Shown here in pieces: positions 17,272 through 26,007 of a stretch of DNA of 64,000 nt. The notes beneath the pieces were generated by a model. The model saw nothing but the letters and a program-made list of their open reading frames with translations, ran no database searches and was not told where the DNA came from. Origin of the DNA: Flavobacteria bacterium BAL38 (lineage in GTDB: Bacteria; Bacteroidota; Bacteroidia; Flavobacteriales; Flavobacteriaceae); contig AAXX01000005.1 of assembly GCA_000169355.1 (NCBI GenBank), positions 1-64,000 on the forward strand, written 5' to 3'. A program made the position numbers and the translations under genes. Each line of letters starts with the position of its first letter. Position 1 is the stretch's first letter.

Positions 17272-19875
17272 TTATTTCACTAATTCACTTTCATTTCTAA
17301 AAACCAATTGACCATCAAAACTGTCTAATAAAATAATGCTGTCAACAGTTACTTTTCCTGCTAAAATTTCTTTTGAAAGTTGGTTTAAAACTTCACGTTG
17401 AATAACTCGTTTTACTGGTCGTGCGCCATATTGTGGATCGTAACCTTTCTGAGCTAAATAATCTATGGCTTCTTGAGTTGCATCCATCGTAATGTTTTGA
17501 TGCGCTAACATTTTGGTTACACCTTTTAGTTGTAAACTTACAATTTGTTTAATATTGGCTTCAGTTAAGGGTGTAAACATTACAATTTCATCTATTCTAT
17601 TTATAAACTCAGGTCGAACGGTTTGTTTTAATACACCTAAAACTTCTATTTTTGCGGCTTCGGTAGCTGCTTCTACAGAACCTTTCAAGTTTTCAAATTT
17701 TTCTTGTATAATAGCGCTTCCCATATTGGAAGTCATGATGATGATTGTGTTTTTAAAATCCGCAACACGACCTTTGTTATCTGTTAATCGACCTTCATCT
17801 AAAACTTGTAATAATATATTAAAAGTATCAGGATGAGCTTTTTCAATTTCATCTAATAATACTACAGAATACGGTTTTCTTCTTACCGCTTCAGTCAATT
17901 GTCCGCCTTCGTCATAACCTACATATCCTGGAGGTGCACCCACTAATCTGCTTACAGAATGGCGTTCTTGGTATTCACTCATGTCAATTCGAGTCATCGC
18001 TTTTTCATCATCAAATAAATATTCGGCTAATGCTTTTGCTAATTCTGTTTTACCCACACCAGTAGTTCCTAAGAACAAGAACGAACCGATAGGTTTTTTC
18101 ATATCTTGTAAACCAGCACGACTTCTACGAACAGCATCACTTACGGCTTCAATAGCTTCTTCTTGTCCCACAACTCTATGATGCAATTCATCTTCCAATT
18201 TTAAAAGTTTTTCTCGTTCACCTTGTAGCATTTTCATTACGGGAATTCCGGTCCATTTGGCAACAACTTCGGCAATATCTTCTCGAGTTACTTCTTCTTT
18301 TATTAAAGAGGTTCCCGATTGATTTTCAGCTAATTGTATTTGTAAAACATCTAGTCGTTCTTGTGCTTCTTTAATTTTTCCGTAACGAATTTCGGCTACT
18401 TTTCCATAATCACCATTGCGTTCTGCTTGTTCTGCTTCGGTTTTAAAATCTTCAATTTCTTGTTTTACGTTTTGAATATTATCTACCACATCTTTTTCAG
18501 ATTTCCATTTGGTAAAAATTTCGTTTCGCTCTTCTTTTAAATTGGCCAAATCCATTCCCAAACCTTTCAATTTGGTTTCGTCATTTTCACGTTTAATTGC
18601 TTCCATTTCAATTTCCAACTGCATAATTTTTCTATCCAAAACATCCAATTCTTCTGGTTTTGAATTGATTTCCATACGCAATTTAGAAGCCGCTTCATCC
18701 ATTAAATCTATTGCTTTATCTGGAAGAAAACGATTGGTAATATAACGTTGTGATAATTCGACAGCCGCAATAATAGCATCATCTTTAATACGCACTTTAT
18801 GATGGGTTTCGTATTTTTCTTTGATACCTCGCAAAATTGAAATTGCACTTTCAGTATCGGGTTCATCTACTAAAACTTTTTGAAAACGTCGTTCCAATGC
18901 TTTGTCTTTTTCAAAATATTTTTGGTATTCGTCTAAAGTTGTTGCTCCAATGGCACGTAATTCGCCACGAGCCAAAGCAGGTTTTAAAATATTAGCAGCA
19001 TCCATGGCACCTTCGCCACCACCTGCGCCAACAAGTGTGTGAATTTCGTCAATAAAAAGTACGATATCGCCTTCGGCAGAAGTTACTTCTTTTACCACTG
19101 CTTTTAATCGTTCTTCAAACTCTCCTTTGTATTTTGCCCCAGCGATTAAAGCACCCATATCTAATGAGTAGACAATTTTGTCTTTTAGATTTTCTGGAAC
19201 ATCACCATCAACAATTCGGTGTGCTAAACCCTCAGCAATGGCTGTTTTACCAACACCAGGTTCACCAACCAACATTGGATTGTTTTTGGTACGGCGCGTT
19301 AAAATTTGTAAAACTCTACGAATTTCTTCATCACGACCGATTACTGGATCTAATTTGCCACTTTTTGCTAATACATTAAGGTTTTTAGCATATTTATTCA
19401 GTGAATTGTATGTTTCTTCCGCCGAAGCTGATGTTACACGTTCTCCTTTGCGCATTTCTGAAATTGCAGCTTCTAATCCGTTGTAAGTAGCTCCTTGATC
19501 TTTTAAAATTTGCGCGACTTTACTCTTTGATTTAAAAATAGCTAAAAGTAAATGTTCGATAGAAACGAATTCATCATTCATTTTTTTAGCAATGATTTCC
19601 GCTTCGTTCATTGCAGTTCCTGCATCGCGAGAGAATTGCATTTCTCCTCCAGATACTTTTGGAAAACTTTGAATGGTGCTATCTAATACCTTTTTGAAGA
19701 GCTCAATATTAATGTTGAGTTTTTTCAAAATGAAAGGTGTTACATTTTCATCTACTTCTAGAACGCCTTTAAAAATATGTTCGTTTTCGACTTGTTGTTG
19801 TCCAAAACTTTGAGCAATTTGCTGAGCTTGTTGCAAAGCTTCTTGCGATTTGATTGTGAATTTGTTGATGTTCAT
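17272..19875 (-). CDS. clpB: ATP-dependent disaggregase ClpB
   Basis: This 867-residue cytoplasmic Hsp100 works with DnaK/DnaJ to pull proteins out of aggregates. The order is an N-terminal Clp repeat domain (about 1-150), the first AAA+ domain with [13 protein letters not shown] and [19 protein letters not shown], a coiled-coil middle domain rich in Glu/Lys, and the second AAA+ domain with [32 protein letters not shown] and the C-terminal [13 protein letters not shown]. The start at 19875 is chosen because [18 protein letters not shown] is the conserved beginning; an in-frame start 51 bases earlier adds a non-conserved tail. Its upstream region holds repeated GTCA-n3-TGAC palindromes. Confidence 0.97.
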   Translation of the reverse strand: MNINKFTIKSQEALQQAQQIAQSFGQQQVENEHIFKGVLEVDENVTPFILKKLNINIELFKKVLDSTIQSFPKVSGGEMQFSRDAGTAMNEAEIIAKKMNDEFVSIEHLLLAIFKSKSKVAQILKDQGATYNGLEAAISEMRKGERVTSASAEETYNSLNKYAKNLNVLAKSGKLDPVIGRDEEIRRVLQILTRRTKNNPMLVGEPGVGKTAIAEGLAHRIVDGDVPENLKDKIVYSLDMGALIAGAKYKGEFEERLKAVVKEVTSAEGDIVLFIDEIHTLVGAGGGEGAMDAANILKPALARGELRAIGATTLDEYQKYFEKDKALERRFQKVLVDEPDTESAISILRGIKEKYETHHKVRIKDDAIIAAVELSQRYITNRFLPDKAIDLMDEAASKLRMEINSKPEELDVLDRKIMQLEIEMEAIKRENDETKLKGLGMDLANLKEERNEIFTKWKSEKDVVDNIQNVKQEIEDFKTEAEQAERNGDYGKVAEIRYGKIKEAQERLDVLQIQLAENQSGTSLIKEEVTREDIAEVVAKWTGIPVMKMLQGEREKLLKLEDELHHRVVGQEEAIEAVSDAVRRSRAGLQDMKKPIGSFLFLGTTGVGKTELAKALAEYLFDDEKAMTRIDMSEYQERHSVSRLVGAPPGYVGYDEGGQLTEAVRRKPYSVVLLDEIEKAHPDTFNILLQVLDEGRLTDNKGRVADFKNTIIIMTSNMGSAIIQEKFENLKGSVEAATEAAKIEVLGVLKQTVRPEFINRIDEIVMFTPLTEANIKQIVSLQLKGVTKMLAHQNITMDATQEAIDYLAQKGYDPQYGARPVKRVIQREVLNQLSKEILAGKVTVDSIILLDSFDGQLVFRNESELVK

Positions 19876-19909
19876 AGTTGCTTTGTTTTTGTTGCTTACT
19901 ATATGAATC

Positions 19910-20004
19910 GTCAATATGTATTCCAATGTTAATAATCGGTCAATATGACTGATTTTGAATGGTTTTATATTTAAAATAATGTCAAAATGACTTAAAAAGT
20001 GTCA
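19910..20004 (-). promoter_or_regulatory. Candidate stress operator: repeated GTCA-n3-TGAC sites upstream of clpB
   Basis: Two perfect 4-3-4 palindromes, GTCAATATGAC (19939-19949) and GTCAAAATGAC (19981-19991), are joined by a partial copy GTCAATATGTA (19910-19920) and a half site GTCA (20001-20004). No gene overlaps them. The role is inferred from position. Confidence 0.45.
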
Positions 20005-20032
20005 TTTTTTTGAATTTTAAATTCTCGTAAGC

Positions 20033-20064
20033 AAAAAAAAAGACAGTATTTTAATACTGTCTTT
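20033..20064 (-). terminator. Rho-independent terminator of the lipoprotein gene
   Basis: The stem AAAGACAGTATT/AATACTGTCTTT (20039-20050 with 20053-20064) is followed by eight T on the minus strand. Confidence 0.88.
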
Positions 20065-20085
20065 AATTCTTAATCTATATAAAAC

Positions 20086-21267
20086 TTACCTTCTAAACAT
20101 ATTATTGGTAATAATGCCTTTTAGTTTTGCTTTTAAATCTTCGCCAGTATCATAAACCATTTGTTCATTACTTGGAAAAGGAACGGCTCTACGATCAAAA
20201 AACTGGTAATAATTTTCTTCACAGGCACGTTTATCTCCGTTATAGTTAGCGTAGATGTAATCAAAAATAAATTCGCTTGTTACAGGAAAAGCATCAATTA
20301 ATTGGTTGGTTCTAAAATCAATATAATCTACTTTAGCGGTAACTTGGCACGATTTAAACTGTGTAAATTCGTAAATACTAACGGTAATCGTTTTCATGTT
20401 ATCCACTTTAATAGCATTGCCTAAACTGTCTTTAACTACATTTCCGTTGGCGTCTAACAAAGTTTTAGTTCCGTCCTTAATTTGTTTTTCTTTGATAAAT
20501 TGTTTTTCTCTCACTTGTTCTGGAGAAATATTAATTTGTCTAAAGTTCACGATCATACCAAAATCATAGTTGATGTTTTTTTGTTTATTGTTATGGTAAA
20601 CCGTCCATTTATCATTTATTCCATACGTGCTAAAATCCAATAAATCGTCTTGTAAACGCGTTGGAATTACCATATTCGTTTCATTTTTGGTATAAACATG
20701 AACAAAGTCGGTTCCTTTAAATTGGGCTTCATCCATTAAACTACGAACATCTTTATAGTTTGGATTTAATCTATCTAAGTAAGCTAAATCATCATAGGCT
20801 TGTCTAAAGTCCATTTTATTTTTAGACAGTAATAATTTTTTTGCATTAGCATATAAAAATCCAGATAAATTATTTTTACTACTTATTAATTCATCTGAAT
20901 AGTCATCCATAGGAAAAATAGCATTTCTACCTTCTTTAATTAATTGTAATGGTAAAACAGGCTTAATGCGTTCTTGACGATTGTGAAGTTGAGTATATAA
21001 GTTAAAAACCCTTTCATAGTTAGCCGGATTATTCTCTTTAATCAATAAGTTTAATGATTCTAAATCGCGTTGCTTTGCCTTAGCAAAAGCTTCTTCTAAC
21101 AAATACACATAATCTTGGTTTCCTTTAGAGTTTTTATTGGTTCTTAAGCCTTCTAAAGCTCGATTGATAGCGCCATCATAATCGCCATTACTTAGCATAG
21201 ATTGTGTTTGCTTCACACCACATGAAACAACAATAAGCGATAAAAATAATAAAGTAATTTTCTTCAT
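20086..21267 (-). CDS. Outer-membrane-type lipoprotein of unknown function
   Basis: The 393-residue protein has a lipoprotein signal LSLIVVSC with the modified Cys at 16. The N-terminal half is helical with TPR-like features (SNGDYDGAINRALEGLRTN and YVYLLEEAFAKAKQRD), and the C-terminal half is probably beta-rich (YHNNKQKNINYDFGMIVN, VTVSIYEFTQFKSCQVTAKV). I do not recognise a named family with certainty. Similar lipoproteins are widespread in Flavobacteriia. It has its own promoter box and terminator, so it is probably transcribed alone. An envelope role is likely from the signal only. Confidence 0.7.
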   Translation of the reverse strand: MKKITLLFLSLIVVSCGVKQTQSMLSNGDYDGAINRALEGLRTNKNSKGNQDYVYLLEEAFAKAKQRDLESLNLLIKENNPANYERVFNLYTQLHNRQERIKPVLPLQLIKEGRNAIFPMDDYSDELISSKNNLSGFLYANAKKLLLSKNKMDFRQAYDDLAYLDRLNPNYKDVRSLMDEAQFKGTDFVHVYTKNETNMVIPTRLQDDLLDFSTYGINDKWTVYHNNKQKNINYDFGMIVNFRQINISPEQVREKQFIKEKQIKDGTKTLLDANGNVVKDSLGNAIKVDNMKTITVSIYEFTQFKSCQVTAKVDYIDFRTNQLIDAFPVTSEFIFDYIYANYNGDKRACEENYYQFFDRRAVPFPSNEQMVYDTGEDLKAKLKGIITNNMFRR

Positions 21268-21283
21268 AAAAAGGTTATTTTGA

Positions 21284-21291
21284 CAAAGATA
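21284..21291 (-). promoter_or_regulatory. Promoter -7 box of the lipoprotein gene (TATCTTTG)
   Basis: An exact TAnnTTTG match on the minus strand lies 16 bases before the ATG. Confidence 0.5.
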
Positions 21292-21410
21292 AAATTTTTT
21301 CGGGGCTAATTGTATTGTTGATTCGTTTTTTTAAATCTTGAGACTAGCTGAACCTTTTATCTTTTTGTTTTTTTTCATAAAACAAAAAGGATGCCACTTC
21401 TAAAAGGCTT

Positions 21411-21443
21411 AAAAAAAAACTCCGAAATTAAATTTCGGAGTTT
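21411..21443 (-). terminator. Rho-independent terminator of the fumarylacetoacetase gene
   Basis: AAACTCCGAAATT/AATTTCGGAGTTT (21417-21429 with 21431-21443) is followed by a T-run on the minus strand, 20 bases past the stop. Confidence 0.85.
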
Positions 21444-21463
21444 ACTAGTAAATAAATATCAGT

Positions 21464-22744
21464 TTAAAATTTCAAATCAACTGCTGGTAAAAGTTTACTC
21501 GAAACTTCTCCAAAACCGATTCTGAAATTATCTTTTTGGCAAAATCCTCTAACAATTACAGTATCGTTGTCGTTTATGAATTTTCTTTCTGTGCCATCGT
21601 TCATTTTAATTGGTTTTTGACCGCCCCAAGTTAATTCGAGCATTGAACCAAAAGAATCTTCTGTTGGTCCAGAAATCGTTCCACTTCCCATCATGTCTCC
21701 TGAATTCACTCTACATCCATTAATGGTATGATGCGCCAATTGTTGCGCCATAGACCAATACATGTATTTGAAGTTGGAACGAGAAACTACAGTTTCTTCT
21801 GAATTTTCAGGATGAATTATAACTTCTAAATTAATGTCAAATGCTTTTTTACCTTTTTGTTGTAAGTAAGGCAATGGTTCTGGGGATTGTTCAGGTCCTT
21901 TTACACGGAATGGTTCTAACGCATCCATTGTTACAATCCAAGGAGAAATTGACGAGGCAAAGTTTTTTGCTAGGAATGGGCCAAGTGGCACATATTCCCA
22001 TTTTTGAATATCACGAGCACTCCAATCGTTAAATAAAACCATACCAAATATATGATCTTCTGCATCTTCAACTGGAATAGGTTCTCCCATTAAATTAGCA
22101 TCAGTTGTAATAAATGCAGTTTCTAATTCAAAATCGACTAATCTAGAAGGTCCAAAAACAGGAGTTGTTTCTCCGTTTGGTAACGTTTGTCCGTAAGGTC
22201 TGTGTACTGGAATTCCTGAAGGAACAATTGTAGAACTTCTTCCGTGATAACCTACCGGTATATGTAACCAGTTTGGTAATAATGCATTTTCTGGATCACG
22301 AAACATTTTTCCTACGTTAGTTGCATGTTCTTTAGAGCTGTAAAAATCGGTATAATCACCAATTTGAACAGGTAAAAGCATTTCAATATCTTCTACTTTA
22401 AAAATTACAACATCTCTATGTTTTTTGTTGTCTCTTAATTTTGAATTATTTTCATCAAAAAGTTCAGCTAAACGATTACGAACTAATCGCCAAGTTTTCT
22501 TTCCGTCAGAATAAATCGTTTAAAGTATCTTGCATGACATATCGTCTGTTAATTCAATACCTTCAAATACCCTAATTGTTGTAATGCGCCCATATCAATT
22601 GCGCAATTTCCATTCGAGTTCCAATGGTTATAACGTCATCTTTGTAATAAAAACACCAAAAGGAATGTTTTGAATAGGGAAGTCGCTGTTTTCTGGTACA
22701 GGAATCCATGATTTTCTGTTAATATCGTTTGCGATAATTGGCAT
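21464..22744 (-). pseudogene. fahA: Fumarylacetoacetase, N-terminal part interrupted by six single-base deletions
   Basis: Fumarylacetoacetase performs the last step of tyrosine catabolism, splitting fumarylacetoacetate. An uninterrupted 305-codon reading frame (ATG at 22381) carries the catalytic part, with GYHGRSSTIVPSG, DFELETAFIT and GSGTISGPTEDSFGSMLELT. The true start is ATG at 22744: MPIIANDINRKSWIPVPENS and following residues are typical of the family. Between about 22643 and 22507 the frame breaks six times, each repaired by restoring one base (for example ACAAAGATGAC for ACAAAAGATGAC, encoding TKDD). The restored text reads IGTR-GNCAIDMGALQQLGY. Otherwise nothing is decayed, so an assembly error is as likely as a real pseudogene. 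Confidence 0.85.
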
Positions 22745-22781
22745 AAATATATTGTTAGTTTGTTGTTGAAAAATTATGAAT

Positions 22782-22789
22782 CAAATATA
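22782..22789 (-). promoter_or_regulatory. Promoter -7 box of the fumarylacetoacetase gene (TATATTTG)
   Basis: An exact TAnnTTTG match on the minus strand, 37 bases before the ATG at 22744 and divergent from the glyA promoter. It supports 22744 as the real gene start. Confidence 0.55.
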
Positions 22790-22821
22790 AAATTATCTAT
22801 CAATGTAACAAACCTTTTTTG

Positions 22822-22829
22822 TAATTTTG
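22822..22829 (+). promoter_or_regulatory. Promoter -7 box of glyA (TAATTTTG)
   Basis: An exact TAnnTTTG match lies 27 bases before the glyA ATG. Confidence 0.55.
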
Positions 22830-22856
22830 ACCTAATTTTAACGAATATTTATTGCA

Positions 22857-24131
22857 ATGCAACGCGACGAACAAATTTTTGACCTAATTCTTGACGAACA
22901 AGATAGACAAATTCACGGAATTGAATTAATTGCTTCTGAAAACTTTGTAAGTGACCAAGTGATGGAAGCTGCTGGTTCATGTTTAACAAACAAATATGCC
23001 GAAGGCTATCCTGGTAAACGTTACTATGGTGGTTGTGAAGTGGTAGATGTTGTGGAACAAATTGCTATTGATAGAGCTAAAGCTTTATTTGGAGCAGCAT
23101 ATGTAAATGTACAACCACATTCTGGATCTCAGGCAAATACAGCGGTTTTTGCAGCTTGTTTAAAACCAGGAGATACTATTTTAGGGTTTGATTTATCTCA
23201 TGGAGGGCATTTAACACATGGTTCTCCTGTAAATTTTTCGGGTAAATTATACAATCCTGTTTTTTATGGTGTAGAAGAAGAAACAGGTGTTTTAAATTAT
23301 GATAAAATTCAAGAAATTGCTTTAGCAAGTAAACCCAAAATGATTATTGCAGGAGCTTCGGCTTATTCTCGTGATATGGATTTTGCCCGTTTCAGAGCAA
23401 TAGCAGATAGCGTTGGTGCTTTATTGTTAGCCGATATTTCACATCCAGCAGGTTTAATTGCAAAAGGCTTATTAAACGATCCAATTCCACATTGTCATAT
23501 TGTTACAACAACTACACATAAAACCTTAAGAGGACCAAGAGGTGGAATGATTATGATGGGCCAAGACTTTGAAAATCCTTGGGGATTAACTACTCCAAAA
23601 GGAGAAATCAGAATGATGAGTCATGTATTAGATATGTCAGTTTTTCCTGGAAATCAAGGAGGACCATTAATGCACATTATTGCTGCTAAAGCCGTTGCTT
23701 TTGGAGAATGTTTAACCGATGAGTTTTTCCGTTATGCAATGCAAGTTAAAAGTAATGCTCAAGCTATGGCAGAAGCATTTAATAAAAGAGGTTATAAATT
23801 GATTTCTGGTGGTACTGATAATCACATGATGTTAATTGATTTAAGAAATAAAGGAATTTCAGGTAAAGATGCTGAAAATGCATTAGTGAAAGCTGAGATT
23901 ACAGTAAATAAAAATATGGTACCATTTGATGATAAATCACCATTTGTTACTTCTGGTATTCGTGTAGGAACTCCAGCTATAACCACTCGTGGTTTAGTAG
24001 AAGAAGATATGGAAACGGTTGTTGCTTTAATCGATAAAGTGTTAATGAACTATACTGATGAAGCTGTTTTAGAACAAGTTGCTGATGAAGTAAACGAATT
24101 AATGAGTGAAAGAGCTATGTTTGTTTTCTAA
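22857..24131 (+). CDS. glyA: Serine hydroxymethyltransferase
   Basis: This 424-residue PLP enzyme interconverts serine and glycine with tetrahydrofolate, feeding one-carbon metabolism. The start [18 protein letters not shown] leads into [20 protein letters not shown] and [18 protein letters not shown], then [15 protein letters not shown]. The PLP lysine lies in [13 protein letters not shown] near residue 222, and [14 protein letters not shown] near the C-terminus contacts substrate. The length is standard. It is transcribed alone, between its own promoter and a strong terminator, divergent from fumarylacetoacetase. Confidence 0.98.
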   Translation: MQRDEQIFDLILDEQDRQIHGIELIASENFVSDQVMEAAGSCLTNKYAEGYPGKRYYGGCEVVDVVEQIAIDRAKALFGAAYVNVQPHSGSQANTAVFAACLKPGDTILGFDLSHGGHLTHGSPVNFSGKLYNPVFYGVEEETGVLNYDKIQEIALASKPKMIIAGASAYSRDMDFARFRAIADSVGALLLADISHPAGLIAKGLLNDPIPHCHIVTTTTHKTLRGPRGGMIMMGQDFENPWGLTTPKGEIRMMSHVLDMSVFPGNQGGPLMHIIAAKAVAFGECLTDEFFRYAMQVKSNAQAMAEAFNKRGYKLISGGTDNHMMLIDLRNKGISGKDAENALVKAEITVNKNMVPFDDKSPFVTSGIRVGTPAITTRGLVEEDMETVVALIDKVLMNYTDEAVLEQVADEVNELMSERAMFVF

Positions 24132-24150
24132 AACTTACAATTTTAAAATA

Positions 24151-24187
24151 AAAAAACTCCTGAATATTTAAATTCAGGAGTTTTTTG
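24151..24187 (+). terminator. Bidirectional Rho-independent terminator, glyA / M28 peptidase
   Basis: AAAACTCCTGAAT/ATTCAGGAGTTTT (24153-24165 with 24172-24184) has T on the plus side and an A-run on the other, so it can serve both convergent genes. Confidence 0.9.
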
Positions 24188-24209
24188 TTTTGTATAATAT
24201 TCAATATTG

Positions 24210-25235
24210 TTATTTTCCGTCTTTATCAACTAGTATTCGTTCTTCTCTATTTGCAATTTCCCAAGCCAATGCAAATGCTAATTGAGCACGTTTTGCTAAA
24301 GCATCATATTCAATTTTATCTGGAGTATCACTAGGTAAGTGGTAATCAGCATGAATTCCGTTAAAGAAGAAAATAGAAGGAATTCCGTGTTTTGCAAAAT
24401 TATAATGGTCAGAACGATAGTAAATTCTTTCTGGATCGTTTCTGTCATTGTATTTATAATCTAATTCCATCTTAGTGTATTTAGCATTAGCTGCTTCATT
24501 AAGAGTGTGTAATTCACTACTTAACCTATCAGAACCAATTACATAAATATAATTGTTAGTAGCTGGATGAAGTGTATCTCTACGTCCAATCATATCAATA
24601 TTGATATCGGCAACAGTATTTTTAAGAGGAAATAACGGATTTTCAGAATAAAATCTTGATCCATGTAAGCCATGTTCTTCTCCGGTTACATGTAAGAATA
24701 AAATAGAACGTTTAGGTCCGTGTCCGTTTTTCTCAGCTTCTTTAAAAGCTTGAGCAATTTCTAACAAAGCAACAGTTCCCGAACCATCATCATCAGCACC
24801 ATTAAAAACTTCACCATTTTTCATTCCTACGTGATCATAATGAGCAGAAATAACAACAATTTCATCTGGTTTTTCTGATCCTTTAATAAAAGCCCAAATG
24901 TTTTCAGAATCATTTAATTTTGGTGCAAATCCTCTTTTCATAAATTCAGAAGGTACTTTTTGGTACCAATCTGTTGCTGCATCAGGATAACTTAATCCCG
25001 CTTTTTTGTATTCATTAATTAAATATTGGCCTGCTTTTTTCTGACCCTGTTCACCAGTATTTCTGCCTTCCATTTCGTCACCAGCAACAATATATAAGTG
25101 TTTACTTAGTTCTGCCGCTGTTATTGTATTTATATAATCACCAGCTTCTGCAGGTTTCTTTGCTGTTTTTTGTGCACTTGTACAACTCGAAAGTAACAAT
25201 GATAAAACGGCACCTGAAAACAATATTTTTTTCAT
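24210..25235 (-). CDS. M28-family aminopeptidase lipoprotein
   Basis: The 341-residue protein has a lipoprotein signal (LSLLLSSC, Cys about 18). The M28 zinc-peptidase motifs are intact: ISAHYDHVG with the first His/Asp ligands, FNGADDDGSGTVALLEIA, VTGEEHGLHGS with the catalytic Glu, NIDMIGR and YYRSDHYNFAKHGIPSIFFF with the last His ligand. It is a cell-envelope aminopeptidase, probably trimming peptides outside the cytoplasm. Unlike the other M28 protein in this window it keeps the canonical first His ligand. It is probably a single-gene unit. Confidence 0.9.
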   Translation of the reverse strand: MKKILFSGAVLSLLLSSCTSAQKTAKKPAEAGDYINTITAAELSKHLYIVAGDEMEGRNTGEQGQKKAGQYLINEYKKAGLSYPDAATDWYQKVPSEFMKRGFAPKLNDSENIWAFIKGSEKPDEIVVISAHYDHVGMKNGEVFNGADDDGSGTVALLEIAQAFKEAEKNGHGPKRSILFLHVTGEEHGLHGSRFYSENPLFPLKNTVADINIDMIGRRDTLHPATNNYIYVIGSDRLSSELHTLNEAANAKYTKMELDYKYNDRNDPERIYYRSDHYNFAKHGIPSIFFFNGIHADYHLPSDTPDKIEYDALAKRAQLAFALAWEIANREERILVDKDGK

Positions 25236-25268
25236 AGTTCGATGTTTTGTTTTTTATAAAGTTTAAAA

Positions 25269-25276
25269 CAAATATA
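25269..25276 (-). promoter_or_regulatory. Promoter -7 box of the M28 lipoprotein gene (TATATTTG)
   Basis: An exact TAnnTTTG match on the minus strand, 33 bases before the start. Confidence 0.55.
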
Positions 25277-25370
25277 GTATTTAGTCGTTAAACTTGTTTT
25301 ATTATTACAAGCATTTAAACATTTTAACACATTCTAATTATAATTTATAAATTTGATTAGTTGTGTAACT

Positions 25371-25895
25371 TTATTTAAGTTCAATTTTGTCTAGTAGTAA
25401 TTTAAAAGATTCATTTTTTTTGTTACCGATTAAAAATACAATTTCTTCAAAAGAATCATTATTAAAATTAGGCAAATTAAGCCTTCTACCTCTGTAAGAT
25501 GGATATAAATCGGTTAGTTTAATGTCTATAGTTTGCCATTCACCGGTAGTTTGAAATGTAGTTATATAAGAAAAATAAGATTCGTTTTTGTCTTTAATTC
25601 TAAATTGATAAGCTTTTCCATCTCCTTTTAAACGAATACATACTATACTTTCTGAATTTACATTAATCTTATTAAAAGTATGGCGTACGGAAGAAAATCC
25701 GCCATTATTTTCAAGAGAAATAGCACCTTCAAATACACCATTCCCATCATTATTAATAGAAAAACGCCCTTGAGATAAACCGCCCATAACGCCATCATCT
25801 ATAATTTTCCAATTACTAATAGATGAGCTTTTGTTAAAATCGAAAATTATTGTGGTGTTCATAATTGTTAATAGTAGAAGTAAAGTAAGTTTCAT
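25371..25895 (-). CDS. CIA30-family (NADH dehydrogenase assembly factor 30-like) protein
   Basis: The 174-residue protein belongs to the CIA30/NDUFAF1-like beta-sandwich family. It shows NWKIIDDGVMGGLSQGRFSI (conserved DDxVMGGxS), GVFEGAISLENNGGFSSVR, and later FRIKDKNESYFSYITTF and WQTIDIKLTDLYPSYRGR. In bacteria the family is poorly characterised and probably binds carbohydrates or cofactors; no complex I genes are here. The start MKLTLLLLLTI at 25895 gives a short signal-like N-terminus, while an in-frame start 60 bases upstream adds a basic stretch. Export is therefore possible but not certain. Confidence 0.8.
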   Translation of the reverse strand: MKLTLLLLLTIMNTTIIFDFNKSSSISNWKIIDDGVMGGLSQGRFSINNDGNGVFEGAISLENNGGFSSVRHTFNKINVNSESIVCIRLKGDGKAYQFRIKDKNESYFSYITTFQTTGEWQTIDIKLTDLYPSYRGRRLNLPNFNNDSFEEIVFLIGNKKNESFKLLLDKIELK

Positions 25896-26007
25896 AGTTA
25901 ATCGTTTATACTTTAAAAGTAAATAAATAGAATTCTTCTTTAAAAGATTTAACACTCTTTTATATTGTGTTTTACATTCTAAAAACGCTAACCTAAGATT
26001 TTAACTA

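Noticed and set aside
19134-19486. Open frames on the plus strand opposite clpB
   Set aside because: They are antisense shadows of a strongly conserved gene, with no promoter or family resemblance.
21361-21389. Inverted repeat CTTTTTGTTTT/AAAACAAAAAG between the lipoprotein and fumarylacetoacetase genes
   Set aside because: It is made of low-complexity A/T runs and sits beyond a clear terminator, so no separate role can be supported.
21464-22381. A complete fumarylacetoacetase starting at the ATG at 22381
   Set aside because: The family's N-terminal ~120 residues are present upstream but broken by frameshifts; the ATG is an internal Met (EMLLPVQIG).
25292-25312. CTTGT/ACAAG inverted repeat upstream of the M28 lipoprotein gene
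   Set aside because: Arms of five bases in AT-rich sequence are not enough to claim an operator.
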